A stretch of DNA of 64,000 nt. Source: Apostichopus japonicus (taxonomy: Eukaryota > Echinodermata > Holothuroidea > Aspidochirotida > Stichopodidae). The position numbers and the translations under genes were made by a program. Under the pieces are notes generated by a model. That model worked only from the letters and a program-made list of their open reading frames with translations. It did no database searches and had not been told where the DNA came from. Every line of letters begins with the position of its first letter. Position 1 is the stretch's first letter. The stretch lies in assembly GCF_037975245.1 (NCBI RefSeq), contig NC_092577.1, positions 33,924,898 through 33,988,897 on the forward strand, written 5' to 3'. Shown here piece after piece: positions 48,873 to 62,511 of the stretch.

Positions 48873-49591
48873 ATTTATATCAGTGCTCGCTGACGGAGTC
48901 AAATATTCAGCGAGTGAACTTTTCAACCCCCCTCCCCCTCCCCTTTCCTATGGTCTGAATGATCACGTGACCATTCTTTCCAAAGGTTTATGCAAAGGTG
49001 AGAGGCTCCACTAGTTTTGATATATTTCTGCCACGTGATACATTATGTTGATAGGTTGAAGTGACACCATTGGTGTTTCCCTTTGTATCTATAACGGAAA
49101 CCTCATACTGGTTGGCAATCGACACAATGCGGTCAGTCGCGTTGATGATACTATGTTACATTACGGGAATGGTGGAAAGCCTTTTCTTCAGTGTCACTTA
49201 GGTAAGCTTTTAACTATGCCTATATACTGCCGAGATATTTCCGAAAAGTTTCCGAAAAGTGTCATGTGTACCCTTGAAACAGTTCCTCGAAGATGAACAT
49301 ATGCTAGCTCACACGCTCTGCTTATGTTTATATTCACAAGAATAATAACAGTAAAGGAAACGGACGCTATTATATAAATCTCAAAGGGGATCTCCCGGCC
49401 GTATGCTTTCGTTTGGTAAGCATGAAAGCAAACACTGTTGAACACAAACGTTTCTTTTCGTTTGTTATCACACAGTGTTTGGTCAGAGTTATCTTCAAGA
49501 AGGCACTATTGTGTCCCGCCGTCTTCGAAAATTCCCCCCAGACTACATTAAACGTCATTAGACCCCGTATTCAACAATCTTTTCCAATGTG

Positions 49592-49597
<6 letters not shown>

Positions 49598-49682
<85 letters not shown>

Positions 49683-49684
49683 AA

Positions 49685-49741
<57 letters not shown>
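49598..49741 (+). repeat. (TA)n microsatellite
   Basis: About 145 bp of TA with two AAATAT interruptions. Confidence 0.95.
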
Positions 49742-49744
<3 letters not shown>

Positions 49745-50211
49745 ACCAAGAAGTATATTGGGCGGACATATCAGTGTTGCAAAAATAACCATTCGTTCTA
49801 AGGAGACATATAACTGTCTCCTTTATGTTTGAAGCCTCTGTTCTGTAGCCCAGGCTTATGTTAACACAACCATCGTATGGTTGCAATTAGAGAACGCAAC
49901 TCCCGATAAGTTGGAATGGTCCACTTCCCTTCGTGGGGTCCTTAATTGTTAAGAAGAGTCAATAAAATTTAAGCTGTAATATCAACAGTGTAATGTGTAA
50001 GCCTATATTGGAGACATCTAGTTTTTCCTAAATTTTGCGAGAATTCCGGATTATATGTTTACAAAATTGCCATGCTAATATTCCTTAAGTCTTGCCTGAT
50101 TCATTGCCAATGCATTGTCCTTCAAAAAAGTTAAAATAAAAGATATATCGTACTGTTTCTAAAATATACCCTATAAAAATGAATGTGTCTGACTCTGGAG
50201 AGTCTTGACAT

Positions 50212-50341
50212 ATGGCCGTGTGGACAGGCGCCCTCAACAAACTTCTTCGGAAAAATGTACAATCTTTATACGTACGCTACGCCGCGAAACGCGGCCGTAA
50301 CTTTGAGAAGCCCACTGGAAACATTTTTGAAAGCTTTAAAG
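50212..50341 (+). CDS. Candidate first coding exon, presequence-like
   Basis: ATG at 50212, 43 codons plus 1 base, then the donor GTAAGAA. The peptide MAVWTGALNKLLRKNVQSLY continues with VRYAAKRGRNFEKP. Its first 30 residues have many Arg/Lys and no Asp/Glu and could form an amphipathic helix, as mitochondrial targeting presequences do. Local CpG content is raised (CTACGCCGCGAAACGCGGCC), as at many gene starts. I found no following exon with certainty. The phase-1 end does not join directly to the 57-nt exons at 58 kb, so intervening exons or a separate gene are required. Confidence 0.45.
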
Positions 50342-50847
50342 GTAAGAAAAAACATTTGTCTAGTATCTTTTCTACCCTTTTCACTCTGGCTGTAAGTAGG
50401 CTTAGGCCGAAATTACCGGCCCGTATTTTTAACTCTTCCCGAGTTGGTCATAGGATACAGGCCTACGTTTTAGCTGCTGAGCATATAGGCCTCACTCACT
50501 TAGGCCAACGTCTGAAGGCCTACAGCTAGGCTGGACCTCAGTAAAACACGAACGTTTTCCGTCTAGGATAGGCCTAGGCTATGAAGAGAATTTACTCTCC
50601 GCTCAAGAAAATTCAGTATTTTTTCTCCAAAAAGGAGATTCAGATCGTTTTGGGGAAAAGAGCACAGGCGTAGGAGTAGCTAAACTTAGGTTTTGAGGAG
50701 CAGAGTGGCTTAACTTAAATTGAAGGTAGTCTGTATAGGCCTAGGGTGTAGGCCCCAAATTATACTGTAGCATGCTATAATTGCTAGAAGTTTTCAAATT
50801 CAAGGACTTTCCGGAAGGTATTTACTCTCCAATTGTTCTCATTCATT

Positions 50848-50997
50848 CTAAATGAACACAAAAGATGACTGAATGTCCCAGTGAGGTAAATTTCATCCAG
50901 GGTGGTAATAAAAACAGTTTAAGAATTTTGACCAAAGGTGACCATATTTTGAAAATCTGGCATATCTGGGGTCTATACAGCAGACCTTCAAATGCGA
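50848..50997 (+). repeat. Left arm of a ~150-bp inverted repeat
   Basis: CTAAATGAACACAAAAGATG, ACTGAATGTCCCAGTGAGGT, AACAGTTTAAGAAT and the following bases appear in reverse complement at 52664-52803, with ~1.7 kb between the arms. Confidence 0.8.
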
Positions 50998-51522
50998 AAT
51001 GGTTCTATGATTTTGACTACATTTATGTTATTATTCTCAACACTTCTCGGTGATTTCTTCCCAATACTAGCCTAGTGTATAGCCTAGCAATTCAGCCTAT
51101 GCATTCACTGTTTTTTTAGGCTAGCCTATGTTATACAGTTAGCCAATGGCCATGCTAACATTAGCCTACACACACTCACACAGACCCTCGTACAAGAAAC
51201 AATATGTGGCAGGCGTTGCATACTAATTGGAAAAGAGAGGTCATTTTACGACCAAGGCAGATCGATTACGTATTCGCAAGAAAATTTTCTGTGGTAGCGT
51301 GCTATACTTGGGGTCTATACAGCAGACCTTCAAATGCGAAATGGTTCTATGATTTCGACTACATTTATGTTATTATTCTCAACACTTCTCGGCGATTTCT
51401 TCCCAATACTAGCCTAGTGTATAGCCTAGCAATTCAGCCTACGCATTCACTGTTTTTTTAGGCTAGCCTATGTTATACAGTTAGCCAATGGCCATGCTAA
51501 CATTAGCCTACACACACTCACA
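50967..51522 (+). repeat. ~215-bp direct duplication (50967-51181 and 51309-51522)
   Basis: Nearly identical copies starting at GGGGTCTATACAGCAGACCT and ending at TTAGCCTACACACACTCACA, separated by ~127 bp of different sequence. Only a few C/T differences are visible, so the duplication is recent. Confidence 0.9.
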
Positions 51523-52663
51523 GTAAGGTTACACTAGCCTATTCTTTGGGAGGTGTGTGTTCAAACTTCAAAGTAGTCTGGAATTTAAGCCAAATTTCAT
51601 ATAGTATAATGTGTAACACCATGCCTAACCTCGTCAGCTTGTTTTTCTAGGAAAATCAGGCCATTAGATTGCTGTGTAAAGTTATAATTGCACGCCGAAG
51701 ATATTCAGCGTAACATGTATACTTTCCAGTATGGGTTCAGGCCTATAGGGCAACCCAACATTTAAGCAATTCAATGGTTGTTTTGTTAACAATAAGTATA
51801 TAAGGCTGAAAACATGTTCCAATATCATACCAAAAATAAAAATACGAAAGTGGACTTTTTAAAGTTTTACAATTTTGCTAATTGCCCATTTAGTTAAAAA
51901 AAATTAATCCAATGCATTAAATATATGATACAAGAATGGAGGCTAGAGCCTAGGCTAAGTCCTGAAAAGTTGTTTTCCACCCAAGATTTTAGGGGCGAAA
52001 TGTGAGAGGCAAATACTACGAGGTCTTAAAATAACTGAATTCATCCAGCTTTCACATAGCCGATGAGAGCATGATACTATTAGCCAAAATACAAGCAGGA
52101 GGAAGATAGCAATTGAAACATTTTTTTCATATAAACTCAGCAAAAATAAACAAAATTAATTAGATTTTTATGAAGGATTTACCCCTCTCTTCTAACTCAA
52201 ACATGTAGTCACACAGGTATCATTATTCTTCGCACACGTTACTTTCCGCTAGGAGGATGGAGAAAGATAGAATCTGGCTGGAGTTGGATAGAATTTGGCT
52301 CCGAGACTACAGATTCTCACGATAGGCCTAGATTTGGTTTGGAAGAGGAATTATGATTTACTATAAAAGTAGCTAAATTGGGGGGGGGGGGTAGGCGGTT
52401 TTACACTAACACAGGTAGTCGCCAAGAATTTTGTATGGGCCCCCTTTAAATTCTGTATATGCCTTTTTTGCAGACCACCACTGCCTTGTACTTCCCTAAT
52501 TACACACACCCATGCCTCCAGTAGGCCTAAATGTTGAACGTTTTTGTTTGTTGCAATGTATAGCCTGGGGGGAATAGAAACCAACCCTGGTTGTGCCATA
52601 TGTAGCTTGGGTTGGATGTACAAAAAGCTTGCCCTATCATTTGGGACCAGAATCACGCTGCTA

Positions 52664-52803
52664 AAGGTATGCTGTATTGGCCCCAAGTATGACAGATTTT
52701 CAAATATGGTCACTTTTGGTCAACATTCTTAAACTGTTTTTAGTGCCACCCAGGAGGAAATTTACCTCACTGGGACATTCAGTCATCCTGTGTGTTCATT
52801 TAG
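52664..52803 (-). repeat. Right arm of the inverted repeat
   Basis: Reverse complement of 50848-50997 with scattered substitutions. Part of the same motif (GGGGCCTATACAGACTACCT) also recurs in direct orientation near 52878. Confidence 0.8.
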
Positions 52804-52919
52804 TATGTCTGAGAAAAATTTGGGAAATAAAGACCTCAAGGAAAGTAGTTTTGAAAACTTCTAGCAATTATAGCGTGGTGGGGCCTATACAGACTACCTT
52901 TAAACACATACAATTTTAG

Positions 52920-55900
52920 AAAGCCTCATTTTATTTATTTTTGTCACATGATAAAGAAGTGGAATAAATTGCTTAAATAGACCAACTTTTATTAATTAAT
53001 AAATCATTGATAGACTAAACATGATAACATAACACACAAGGTGCAAAGGAGACTTATTGAGTAATTTTGGTACAAACTAGCCTGAAAGTATGTAAGTGTT
53101 ATGTTAGGGTGCTGCGGCAGAAGTTAACATTTCAAAGAAGTGTGTACAGCAGACATAATTGTAGACTATAAACTTTATTTCTTCTGAGATACTGTAATAT
53201 TGTTGGTGTAGTGCAGATCCACAATATTGTACCTGAACTGCACTCCCTGAGTTCCTTTTTTTATGATAGAAACTACAGTATTTAAGTCATTTGAACTCAG
53301 AGGGTCCTTGGAGGATCAACATATGATATATACTGTACACATGAGATCTTGAGATGCAACAGGTTTCATCTGTGATCAAGCATGAGGATTTCATGGAAAT
53401 AAGACAAAGGGGGCAAGCACATCCACAGTCACATTATGGAGCTATTACACGTACCAAGTGCAGAAAGATAGCATTAAGTTCGTAATCATTGCTGGTTGAG
53501 CAGACTGTGATTATATGTATACTTGGTAATTTAACATGGGGCATTTATACAATCTTGTGGGACAGAATCAAATGTTCAATGGCATTTCAGCATACAGTAA
53601 ACACTATGAATAGAGTTGTATCTTGTTATCCTATCCCATTGTGTTTTTAGTGAAAGAATTGTGCAGAACATTGCCCTCCTTAATAGATAAATAAAAATAG
53701 AAAGATTGCCATGAAAATTTTAGAACTGGCATGTAGGTATCTGGTTCTGATTTAAAAAAAATATTATGGGAAAATCCTTGGAATCTGTGACTCACACAAT
53801 ATAGTGATATTCCCCTCAGAAATTTCCCATCGATAAAGTTTCTCAAATGCCCACCATGTCAGCTAGTCAGGCTACTATTGCAAAGTTATTAGCATGCTAA
53901 CTGATGCTTACTGACAAAGGAAGACCCTTATAAATGTGGGTTGGCTTCACACTTTATTTTCATTGTGTGATAGTTTATTGAGTAGCTTAGGATGTAAGGT
54001 AAGATGACTAAGATCTGTTGTTGCATGAATAGGTCGGTTGCAATGAAAATGTCAGAATAATCCCAGCATTGCAATGCAGTCACTGCTAACCACACGTTAC
54101 AATTGTGTTCAAGAATGTTCTTCATGAGGACACTGAAAATGGTCCACAGTTGCCACTGGACATCTTAACTCTGATTTAAAAAATATTATGGGGCAAAACT
54201 TGAATCTGTTACCCTCCCTACATAAAGTTGTCAGCTAGTCAAGGTACAGTTGTAAAGTTTTCATCAGACTTACTCACTGCTTTAAGGAAGACAGGAAGTC
54301 ATTGTATATGTGGTTTGGCTTCGCACCTACTGCAAATTGTGTGATTGCCATTACTAGATCTAGCTTAAGATATAAGGTCTCTTGTTGGATGGTTTACTGT
54401 AGGCAGTTTTCACAGTGCATAATGCAAAGTATAGGCATGCAACAGTGTTCAACTGGCTAGTTCTTTCACATGAGACTTTTCTTGTGGGCCCAAAATCTCA
54501 TGAGAATTTTTCAATAAAATATTAACAAAACATTCAACTTCAAAACCCTATAGCCATTTGGGAGTAACTTCACAGATGCCGGGTCAAAGAATCAACCTAC
54601 TGTGAGCTGTTAAATGCATTGGCAATCTGCATGCCACAACTGGGAAAAGAATTAAAACATTCTCTTCAATGTGGATGCATATTCACTGAGTGTTTTAAAA
54701 TAGGAAATAAATCTCTAAATTTCTACAAAAAATGATTTCCATATTTGTTACTATTGCTGCTATGAACATGATGCCATGCTATGACTAGATGCATCCAGAG
54801 GATTTTCATCTTTTGGATCAGTTATCATTAAAAAAAATGAAATCATATGTTAATTGTCTTTCTGATTGCTAATGACGCATTTTACTAGATTTTCTCAATC
54901 CATTTGTAAGTTGCTTAGAATATATGTTTGGCATTCTAAATTTCCATTCACAAGGTAAAAAACATTTTGGAATTGCAAATATTAACTTGAATTGACCCCA
55001 AAACAACATTAACTTATCTGCTAAATTGCTACTCGAAGGATGGAAGGCCTAAAGTCACACAAAAGTTCAAACAGTTAAAATATAAACAGTTTAGTAGGTT
55101 ATATCTAAACATACTGTATAATGTAGCATCTGGGCTTAAATTTGCACTCACTGTGCAACAAGTAATACTTCCGCTTAGTGAGTGTGTTCAAGCTGTGCTC
55201 AAGTTATGTTAATTTGGTTTTCTCTGTAACAACTGAAATGTGGGACAATTAAATAATATTTCTGTTTTGTTTAATGTTTCTGATATTTTGTGTTGTGGAG
55301 ATTGTGCGGGTGGGGGGGGGGGGAGGTGCCTGAGAGTAGGGTTGGGCAGTATTTGCTTTTTACTGGCACGATAAATAGTTCAAACATTATCGCGATATTT
55401 TGATTATGACGATAATTTTTCCTCTAACAGCATTATTCTAAATGTTGAGCTTTGAATAGACGGATAGAGATATATGAAGGGCACATTCAAAGAGAATATC
55501 TGAAAAACCTTATGATATTTTCCACAAATATTGATGCTTAGATAAGTGCTTCCTCACAATCAACGAGCCGCCCCTAAATTCGCTCCGCTTACGTAAAATT
55601 TCTATATATATATAACACGTGGAAAACCCAAGTTTTTACACACATAATTCCCACTGACATTAGTCACAGAATATAACTATATCATCGATATTTGAACTTG
55701 TTGAAGTTCATACACAACACATTGAACATGATGGTACATTTTCCTGCCATCTGGACGCCAAGTGCAAATTTTGGTGTAATATGCAAATAATGAATCGTAC
55801 TGTAATTCGCGGTTAAAACTTAACCTATTGCGACACATACACATTTTGGGAAGCTGTTGTAGAAGAAACTTTTTGTATCAAATGTAAAGTACTGAACCAA
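52920..55900. other. Intergenic or intronic, no gene recognised
   Basis: AT-rich sequence with no exon that I can support and no strong repeat, except a G-run near 55311. If the 50-kb exon and the 58-kb exons belong to one gene, this would be intron. Confidence 0.4.
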
Positions 55901-58008
55901 CATATATTTAGTGGAGAATATTGAGTGTCAAGCTGACTCGAGATGGATTACTCGTTTGTTCAATGTAGTCATCAGTTGGGTACTGTATACTTTGACACAT
56001 TGTGAAACACAGGTATCATGCACAGTATTTGTGTCAGATATACTTTGGTGACAAACTGATTTAAAAAAAACCCTCTTTGGTTGTTAGCCTTCTGAATTAA
56101 AAAAAACAAACAATATGAACCCAAAATCTTTGATAAGAAAAGATGGAGATAACTGTTAGTCAAACTGACTTTTAGTGGAATATTTGTAAGTTCAATATAG
56201 CCAACATTTGGCCACTGTACACTATGACACAATGTGAAACATATGTTTGTTTTCAATTATCAGGTATACATAGGAGACATGCTCTAGAATCTATCTCAGT
56301 ACACTGTGACACACCATGAAACATATTGTATTCAATTTTCAGGTATACATAGGAGACATGCTATAGAATCTATCCCAATACACTGCAACACATCATGAAA
56401 CATATGTTAGTACCCAATTTTCAGGTATACATAGGAGATATGCTATAGAATCTATCTCCATACACTGCGACAAATTGTGAAACATGTTTGTATTCATTTT
56501 TCAGGTATACATAGGTGACATGCTATAGAATCTATCCCAATACACTGCGACACATCATGAAACATATGTATACCCATTTTTCAGGTATACATAGGAGACA
56601 TGCAATAGAATCTATCTCAATACACTGCGACAAAGTGTGAAACATGTTTGTATTCAATTTTCAGGTATACATAGGTGACATGCTATAGAATCTATCCCAA
56701 TACACTGCGACACATCATGAAACATATGTTAGTACCCATTTTTCAGATATACATAGGAGACATACAATAGAATCTATCTCAATACACTGCGACAAAGTGT
56801 GAAACATGTTTGTATTCAATTTTCAGGTATACATAGGAGACATGCTATAAAATCTATTTCAGTACACTGTGACACACCATGAAACATATTGTATTCAATT
56901 TTCAGGTATACATAGGAGACATGCTATAGAATCTATCCCAATACACTGCGACACATCATGAAACATATGTTAGTACCAAATTTTCAGGTATACATAGGAG
57001 ACATGCTATAGAATCTATCTCAATACACTGCGACAAAGTGTGAAACATGTTTGTATTCAATTTTCAGGTATACATAGGTGACATGCTATAGAATCTATCC
57101 CAATACACTGCGACACATCATGAAACATATGTTAGTACCCATTTTTCAGATATACATAGGAGACATACAATAGAATCTATCTCAATACACTGCGACAAAG
57201 TGTGAAACATGTTTGTATTCAATTTTCAGGTATACATAGGAGACATGCTATAAAATCTATTTCAGTACACTGTGACACATCATGAAACTCATGTTAGTAT
57301 TCAATTGTCAGGTATACATAGGAGACCTGCTATATAATCTATCTCAATACACTGTGACAAATTGTGAAACATATGTTTGTATTCAATTTTCAGGTATACT
57401 TAGAAGACACACTGTAGAACCTATTTCACTTTGGTTGTCAACTTTCCTAGCTGAAAATAAATTCTTTCTTAATTATTCACTCTTTACAGAAGGCATCATT
57501 AATGATAACATCTGGTGTAAAACTGAAATTTGTAATATGACCAGTTAGCTTAACATAGTCAACATCTGGGAACAGTATACATGACACACTGTAATCTGTT
57601 TTCAATTACTAGGTATACTTAGGAGACATGCCGTAGAATCATTTCCATTTTGGCTGTCAGCCTATACGTACTTAACAATACATTCTTTCTAAATAACACT
57701 CCTTCTAGTAGGCATCATTTACACTATTATATATTTCAAAACAAAAAATATTAGAATCAATTCAATTCATGGTTGTTGGCCTACTAAGATAAAAAACAAA
57801 CACAAATCCTCAAAAATCGCTCTTTGTGGTAGGCATCTTCGTGGTAGGCTATCTGGTGTAAAACAGAACTTTGTTGTAACACTGTCAGTTCAACATAGTC
57901 AACATCTGGAACAGTACACACTCTACACTGTAGAGAATATGTATTTTAATAACCATGTATGCCTAGGAGACATGCTATCAAGTTAATACTTTCCATTTAA
58001 CATTGCAG

Positions 58009-58065
58009 GATGCTAGCCATGACGAAATTGATACAGATATATCAGCAGAATCGGAGCCCAGTGAA
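58009..58065 (+). CDS. Amplified 57-nt exon, copy 1
   Basis: Acceptor TTTAACATTGCAG, donor GTAAGTG. In phase 0 it encodes DASHDEIDTDISAESEPSE (19 aa, strongly acidic, Ser-rich, probably disordered). The length is a multiple of three, so inclusion or skipping keeps frame. Phase 2 is also open (MLAMTKLIQIYQQ...) and phase 1 has a stop. The acidic reading is more protein-like, but neighbouring exons would have to confirm it. Parent gene unknown. Confidence 0.65.
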
Positions 58066-60017
58066 GTAAGTGTGTTTTTTACCCAAATAGTTCTTAGGTA
58101 AATTGGAATTTTATCTGTAACATTACCATGGCCTTTTAACATCTCCATGTATAAAGGATATTATAGATGGAATGTGGCTGAAAACTTGGGGATATCAAAT
58201 ACAATCAACTTATTATTCATTTTGGCTATCAGTATACCTAAGTGATATTTCATTCTCTGGAAGTGCTCTTTACCCTTTGTCGGCTATATTTAGTGGATAA
58301 TATTGAGTGTCAAGCTGACTCGAGATGGATTACTCGTTTGTTCAATGTAGTCATCAGTTGGGTACTGTATACTTTGACACATTGTGAAACACAGGTATCA
58401 TGCACAGTATTTGTGTCAGATATACTTTGGTGACAAACTGATTTAAAAAAAAAAAATCCATGTTGGTTGTTAGCCTACTGAGATAAAAAAAAAATTTGAA
58501 CCCAAAATCTTTGATAAGAAAAGATGGAGATAACTGTTGGTCAAACTGACTTTTAGTGGAATATTTGTAAGTTCAATATTGCCAACAGTTGGCCACTGCA
58601 CACTATGACACAATGTGAAACAAATGCTTGTTTTCAATTGTCAGGTATACATAGAAGACATGCTATAGAATCTATCCCAATACACTGCGACACATCATGA
58701 AACATATGTTAGTACCCAATTTTCAGGTATACATAGGAGACATGCTATAGAATCTATCTCAATACACTGCGACAAATTGTGAAACATGTGAGTATTCAAT
58801 TGTGAGGTATACTTAGAAGACATACTGTAGAACCTATTTGTAAGTTCAATATAGCCAACATTCGGCCACTGTACACTATGACACAATGTGAAAAAAATGT
58901 TTGTTTTCAATTTTCAGGTATACATAGAAGACATGCTATAGAATCTATCTGAGTACACTGCGACAAATTGTGAAACATATGTTAGTATTCAATTGTGAGG
59001 TATACTTAGAAGACATACTGTAGAACCTGTTTGTAAGTTCAGTACAGCCAACATTCGGCCACTGTACACTATGACACAATGTGAAACAAATGTTTGTTTT
59101 CAATTGTCAGGTATACATAGAAGACATGCTATAGAATCTATCTGAGTACACTGTTACACATCTTGACAAATATGTTTGTATTCAATTTTCAGGTATACAT
59201 AAGAGACATGCTATAGAATCTATCTCAATACACTGCGACAAATTGTGAAACATATGTTAGTATTCAATTGTGAGGTATACTTAGAAGACATACTGTAGAA
59301 CCTGTTTGTAAGTTCAGTATACCCAACATTTGGCCACTGTACACTATGACACAATGTGAAACAAATGTTTGTTTTCAATTGTCAGGTATACATAGAAGAC
59401 ATGCTATAGAATCTATCTCAGTACACATCATGACAAATATGTTTGTATTCAATTTTCAGGTATACATAGAAGACATGCTATAGAATCTATCTGAGTACAC
59501 TGTTACACATCTTGACAAATATGTTTGTATTCAATTTTCAGGTATACAATGGAGACATGCTATAGAATCTATCTCAATACACTGCGACAAATTGTGAAAC
59601 ATATGTTAGTATTCAATTGTGAGGTATACTTAGAAGACATACTGTAGAAGCTATTTGTAAGTTCAATATTGCCAACAGTTGGCCACTGCACACTATGACA
59701 CAATGTGAAACAAATGCTTGTTTTCAATTGTCAGGTATACATAGAAGACATGCTATAGAATCTATCTCAGTACACATCATGACAAATATATTTGTTTTCA
59801 ATTTTCAGGTATACATAGGAGACACGCTATAGAATCTATCCCAATACACTGCGACACATCATGAAACATATGTTAGTACCCAATTTTCAGGTATACAATG
59901 GAGACATGCTATAGAATCTATCTCCATACACTGCGGCAAAGTGCATGTTTGTATTCAATTTTCAGGTATACATAGGAGACATGCTATCAAGTTAATACTT
60001 TCCATTTAACATTGCAG

Positions 60018-60074
60018 GATGCTAGCCATGACGAAATTGATACAGATATATCAGCAGAATCGGGGCCCAGTGAA
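60018..60074 (+). CDS. Amplified 57-nt exon, copy 2
   Basis: Identical to copy 1 except GAG to GGG at codon 16 (Glu to Gly, ending ESGPSE). The splice sites are intact and unchanged (TTTAACATTGCAG / GTAAGTG). Confidence 0.65.
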
Positions 60075-62454
60075 GTAAGTGTGTTTTTTACCCAAATAGT
60101 TCTTAGGTAAATTGGAATTTTATCTGTAACATTACCATGGCCTTTTAACATCTCCATGTATAAAGGATATTATAGATGGAATGTGGCTGAAAACTTGGGG
60201 ATATCAAATACAATCAACTTATCATTCATTTTGGTTATCAGTATACCTAAGTGATATTTCATTCTCTGGAAGTGCTCTTTACCCTTTGTAGGCTATATTT
60301 AGTGGATAATATTGAGTGTCAAGCTGACTCGAGATGGATTACTCGTTTGTTCAATGTAGTCATCAGTTGGGTACTGTATACTTTGACACATTGTGAAACA
60401 CAGGTATCATGCACAGTATTTGTGTCAGATATACTTTGGTGACAAACTGATTTAAAAAAAAATCCATGTTGGTTGTTAGCCTACTGAGATAAAAAAAAAA
60501 TATGAACCCAAAATCTTTGATAAGAAAAGATGGAGATAACTGTTGGTAAAACTGACTTTTAGTGGAATATTTGTAAGTTCAATATTGCCAACATTTGGCC
60601 ACTGTACACTATGACACAATGTGAAACAAATGCTTGTTTTCAATTGTCAGGTATACATAGAAGACATGCTATAGAATCTATCTCAGTACACTGTGACACA
60701 TCTTGACAAATATGTTTGTATTCAATTTTCAGGTATACATAGGAGACATGCTATAGAATCTATCTCAATACACTGCGACAAATTGTGAAACATGTGAGTA
60801 TTCAATTGTGAGGTATACTTAGAAGACATACTGTAGAACCTATTTGTAAGTTCAATATAGCCAACATTCGGCCACTGTACACTATGACACAATGTGAAAA
60901 AAATGTTTGTTTTCAATTGTCAGGTATACATAGAAGACATGCTATAGAATCTATCTGAGTACACTGTGGCACATCATGACAAATATGTTTGTATTCAATT
61001 TTCAGGTATACATAGGAGACATGCTATAGAATCTATCTCAATACACTGCGACAAATTGTGAAACATATGTTAGTATTCAATTGTGAGGTATACTTAGAAG
61101 ACATACTGTAGAACCTGTTTGTAAGTTCAGTACAGCCAACATTTGGCCACTGTACACTATGACACAATGTGAAACAAATGTTTGTTTTCAATTGTCAGCT
61201 ATACATAGAAGACATGCTATAGAATCTATCTCAGTACACATCATGACAAATACATTTGTATTCAATTTTCAGGTATACATAGAAGACATGCTATAGAATC
61301 TATCTGAGTACACTGTGGCACATCATGACAAATATGTTTGTATTCAATTTTCAGGTATACATAGGAGACATGCTATAGAATCTATCTCAATACACTGCGA
61401 CAAATTGTGAAACATATGTTAGTATTCAATTGTGAGGTATACTTAGAAGACATACTGTAGAACCTGTTTGTAAGTTCAGTACAGCCAACATTTGGCCACT
61501 GTACACTATGACACAATGTGAAACAAATGTTTGTTTTCAATTGTCAGGTATACATAGAAGACATGCTATAGAATCTATCTGAGTACACTGTTACACATCT
61601 TGACAAATATGTTTGTATTCAATTTTCAGGTATACATAAGAGACATGCTATAGAATCTATCTCAATACACTGCGACAAATTGTGAAACATATGATTGTAT
61701 TCAATTGTGAGGTATACTTAGAAGACATACTGTAGAACCTGTTTGTAAGTTCAGTATACCCAACATTTGGCCACTGTACACTATGACACAATGTGAAACA
61801 AATGTTTGTTTTCAATTGTCAGGTATACATAGAAGACATGCTATAGAATCTATCTCAGTACACATCATGACAAATATGTTTGTATTTAATTTTCAGGTAT
61901 ACATAGAAGACATGCTATAGAATCTATCTGAGTACACTGTTACACATCTTGACAAATATGTTTGTATTCAATTTTCAGGTATACAATGGAGACATGCTAT
62001 AGAATCTATCTCAATACACTGCGACAAATTGTGAAACATATGTTAGTATTCAATTGTGAGGTATACTTAGAAGACATACTGTAGAAGCTATTTGTAAGTT
62101 CAATATTGCCAACAGTTGGCCACTGCACACTATGACACAATGTGAAACAAATGCTTGTTTTCAATTGTCAGGTATACATAGAAGACATGCTATAGAATCT
62201 ATCTCAGTACACATCATGACAAATATATTTGTATTCAATTTTCAGGTATACATAGGAGACACGCTATAGAATCTATCCCAATACACTGCGACACATCATG
62301 AAACATATGTTAGTACCCAATTTTCAGGTATACAATGGAGACATGCTATAGAATCTATTTCCATACACTGCGGCAAAGTGCATGTTTGTATTCAATTTTC
62401 AGGTATACATAGGAGACATGCTATCAAGTTAATACTTTCTATTTAACATTGCAG

Positions 62455-62511
62455 GATGCTAGCCATGACGAAATTGATACAGATATATCAGCAGAATCGG
62501 GGCCCAGTGAA
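62455..62511 (+). CDS. Amplified 57-nt exon, copy 3
   Basis: Same sequence as copy 2. The upstream intron now reads CTTTCTATTTAAC instead of CTTTCCATTTAAC. The splice sites are intact. Confidence 0.65.
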
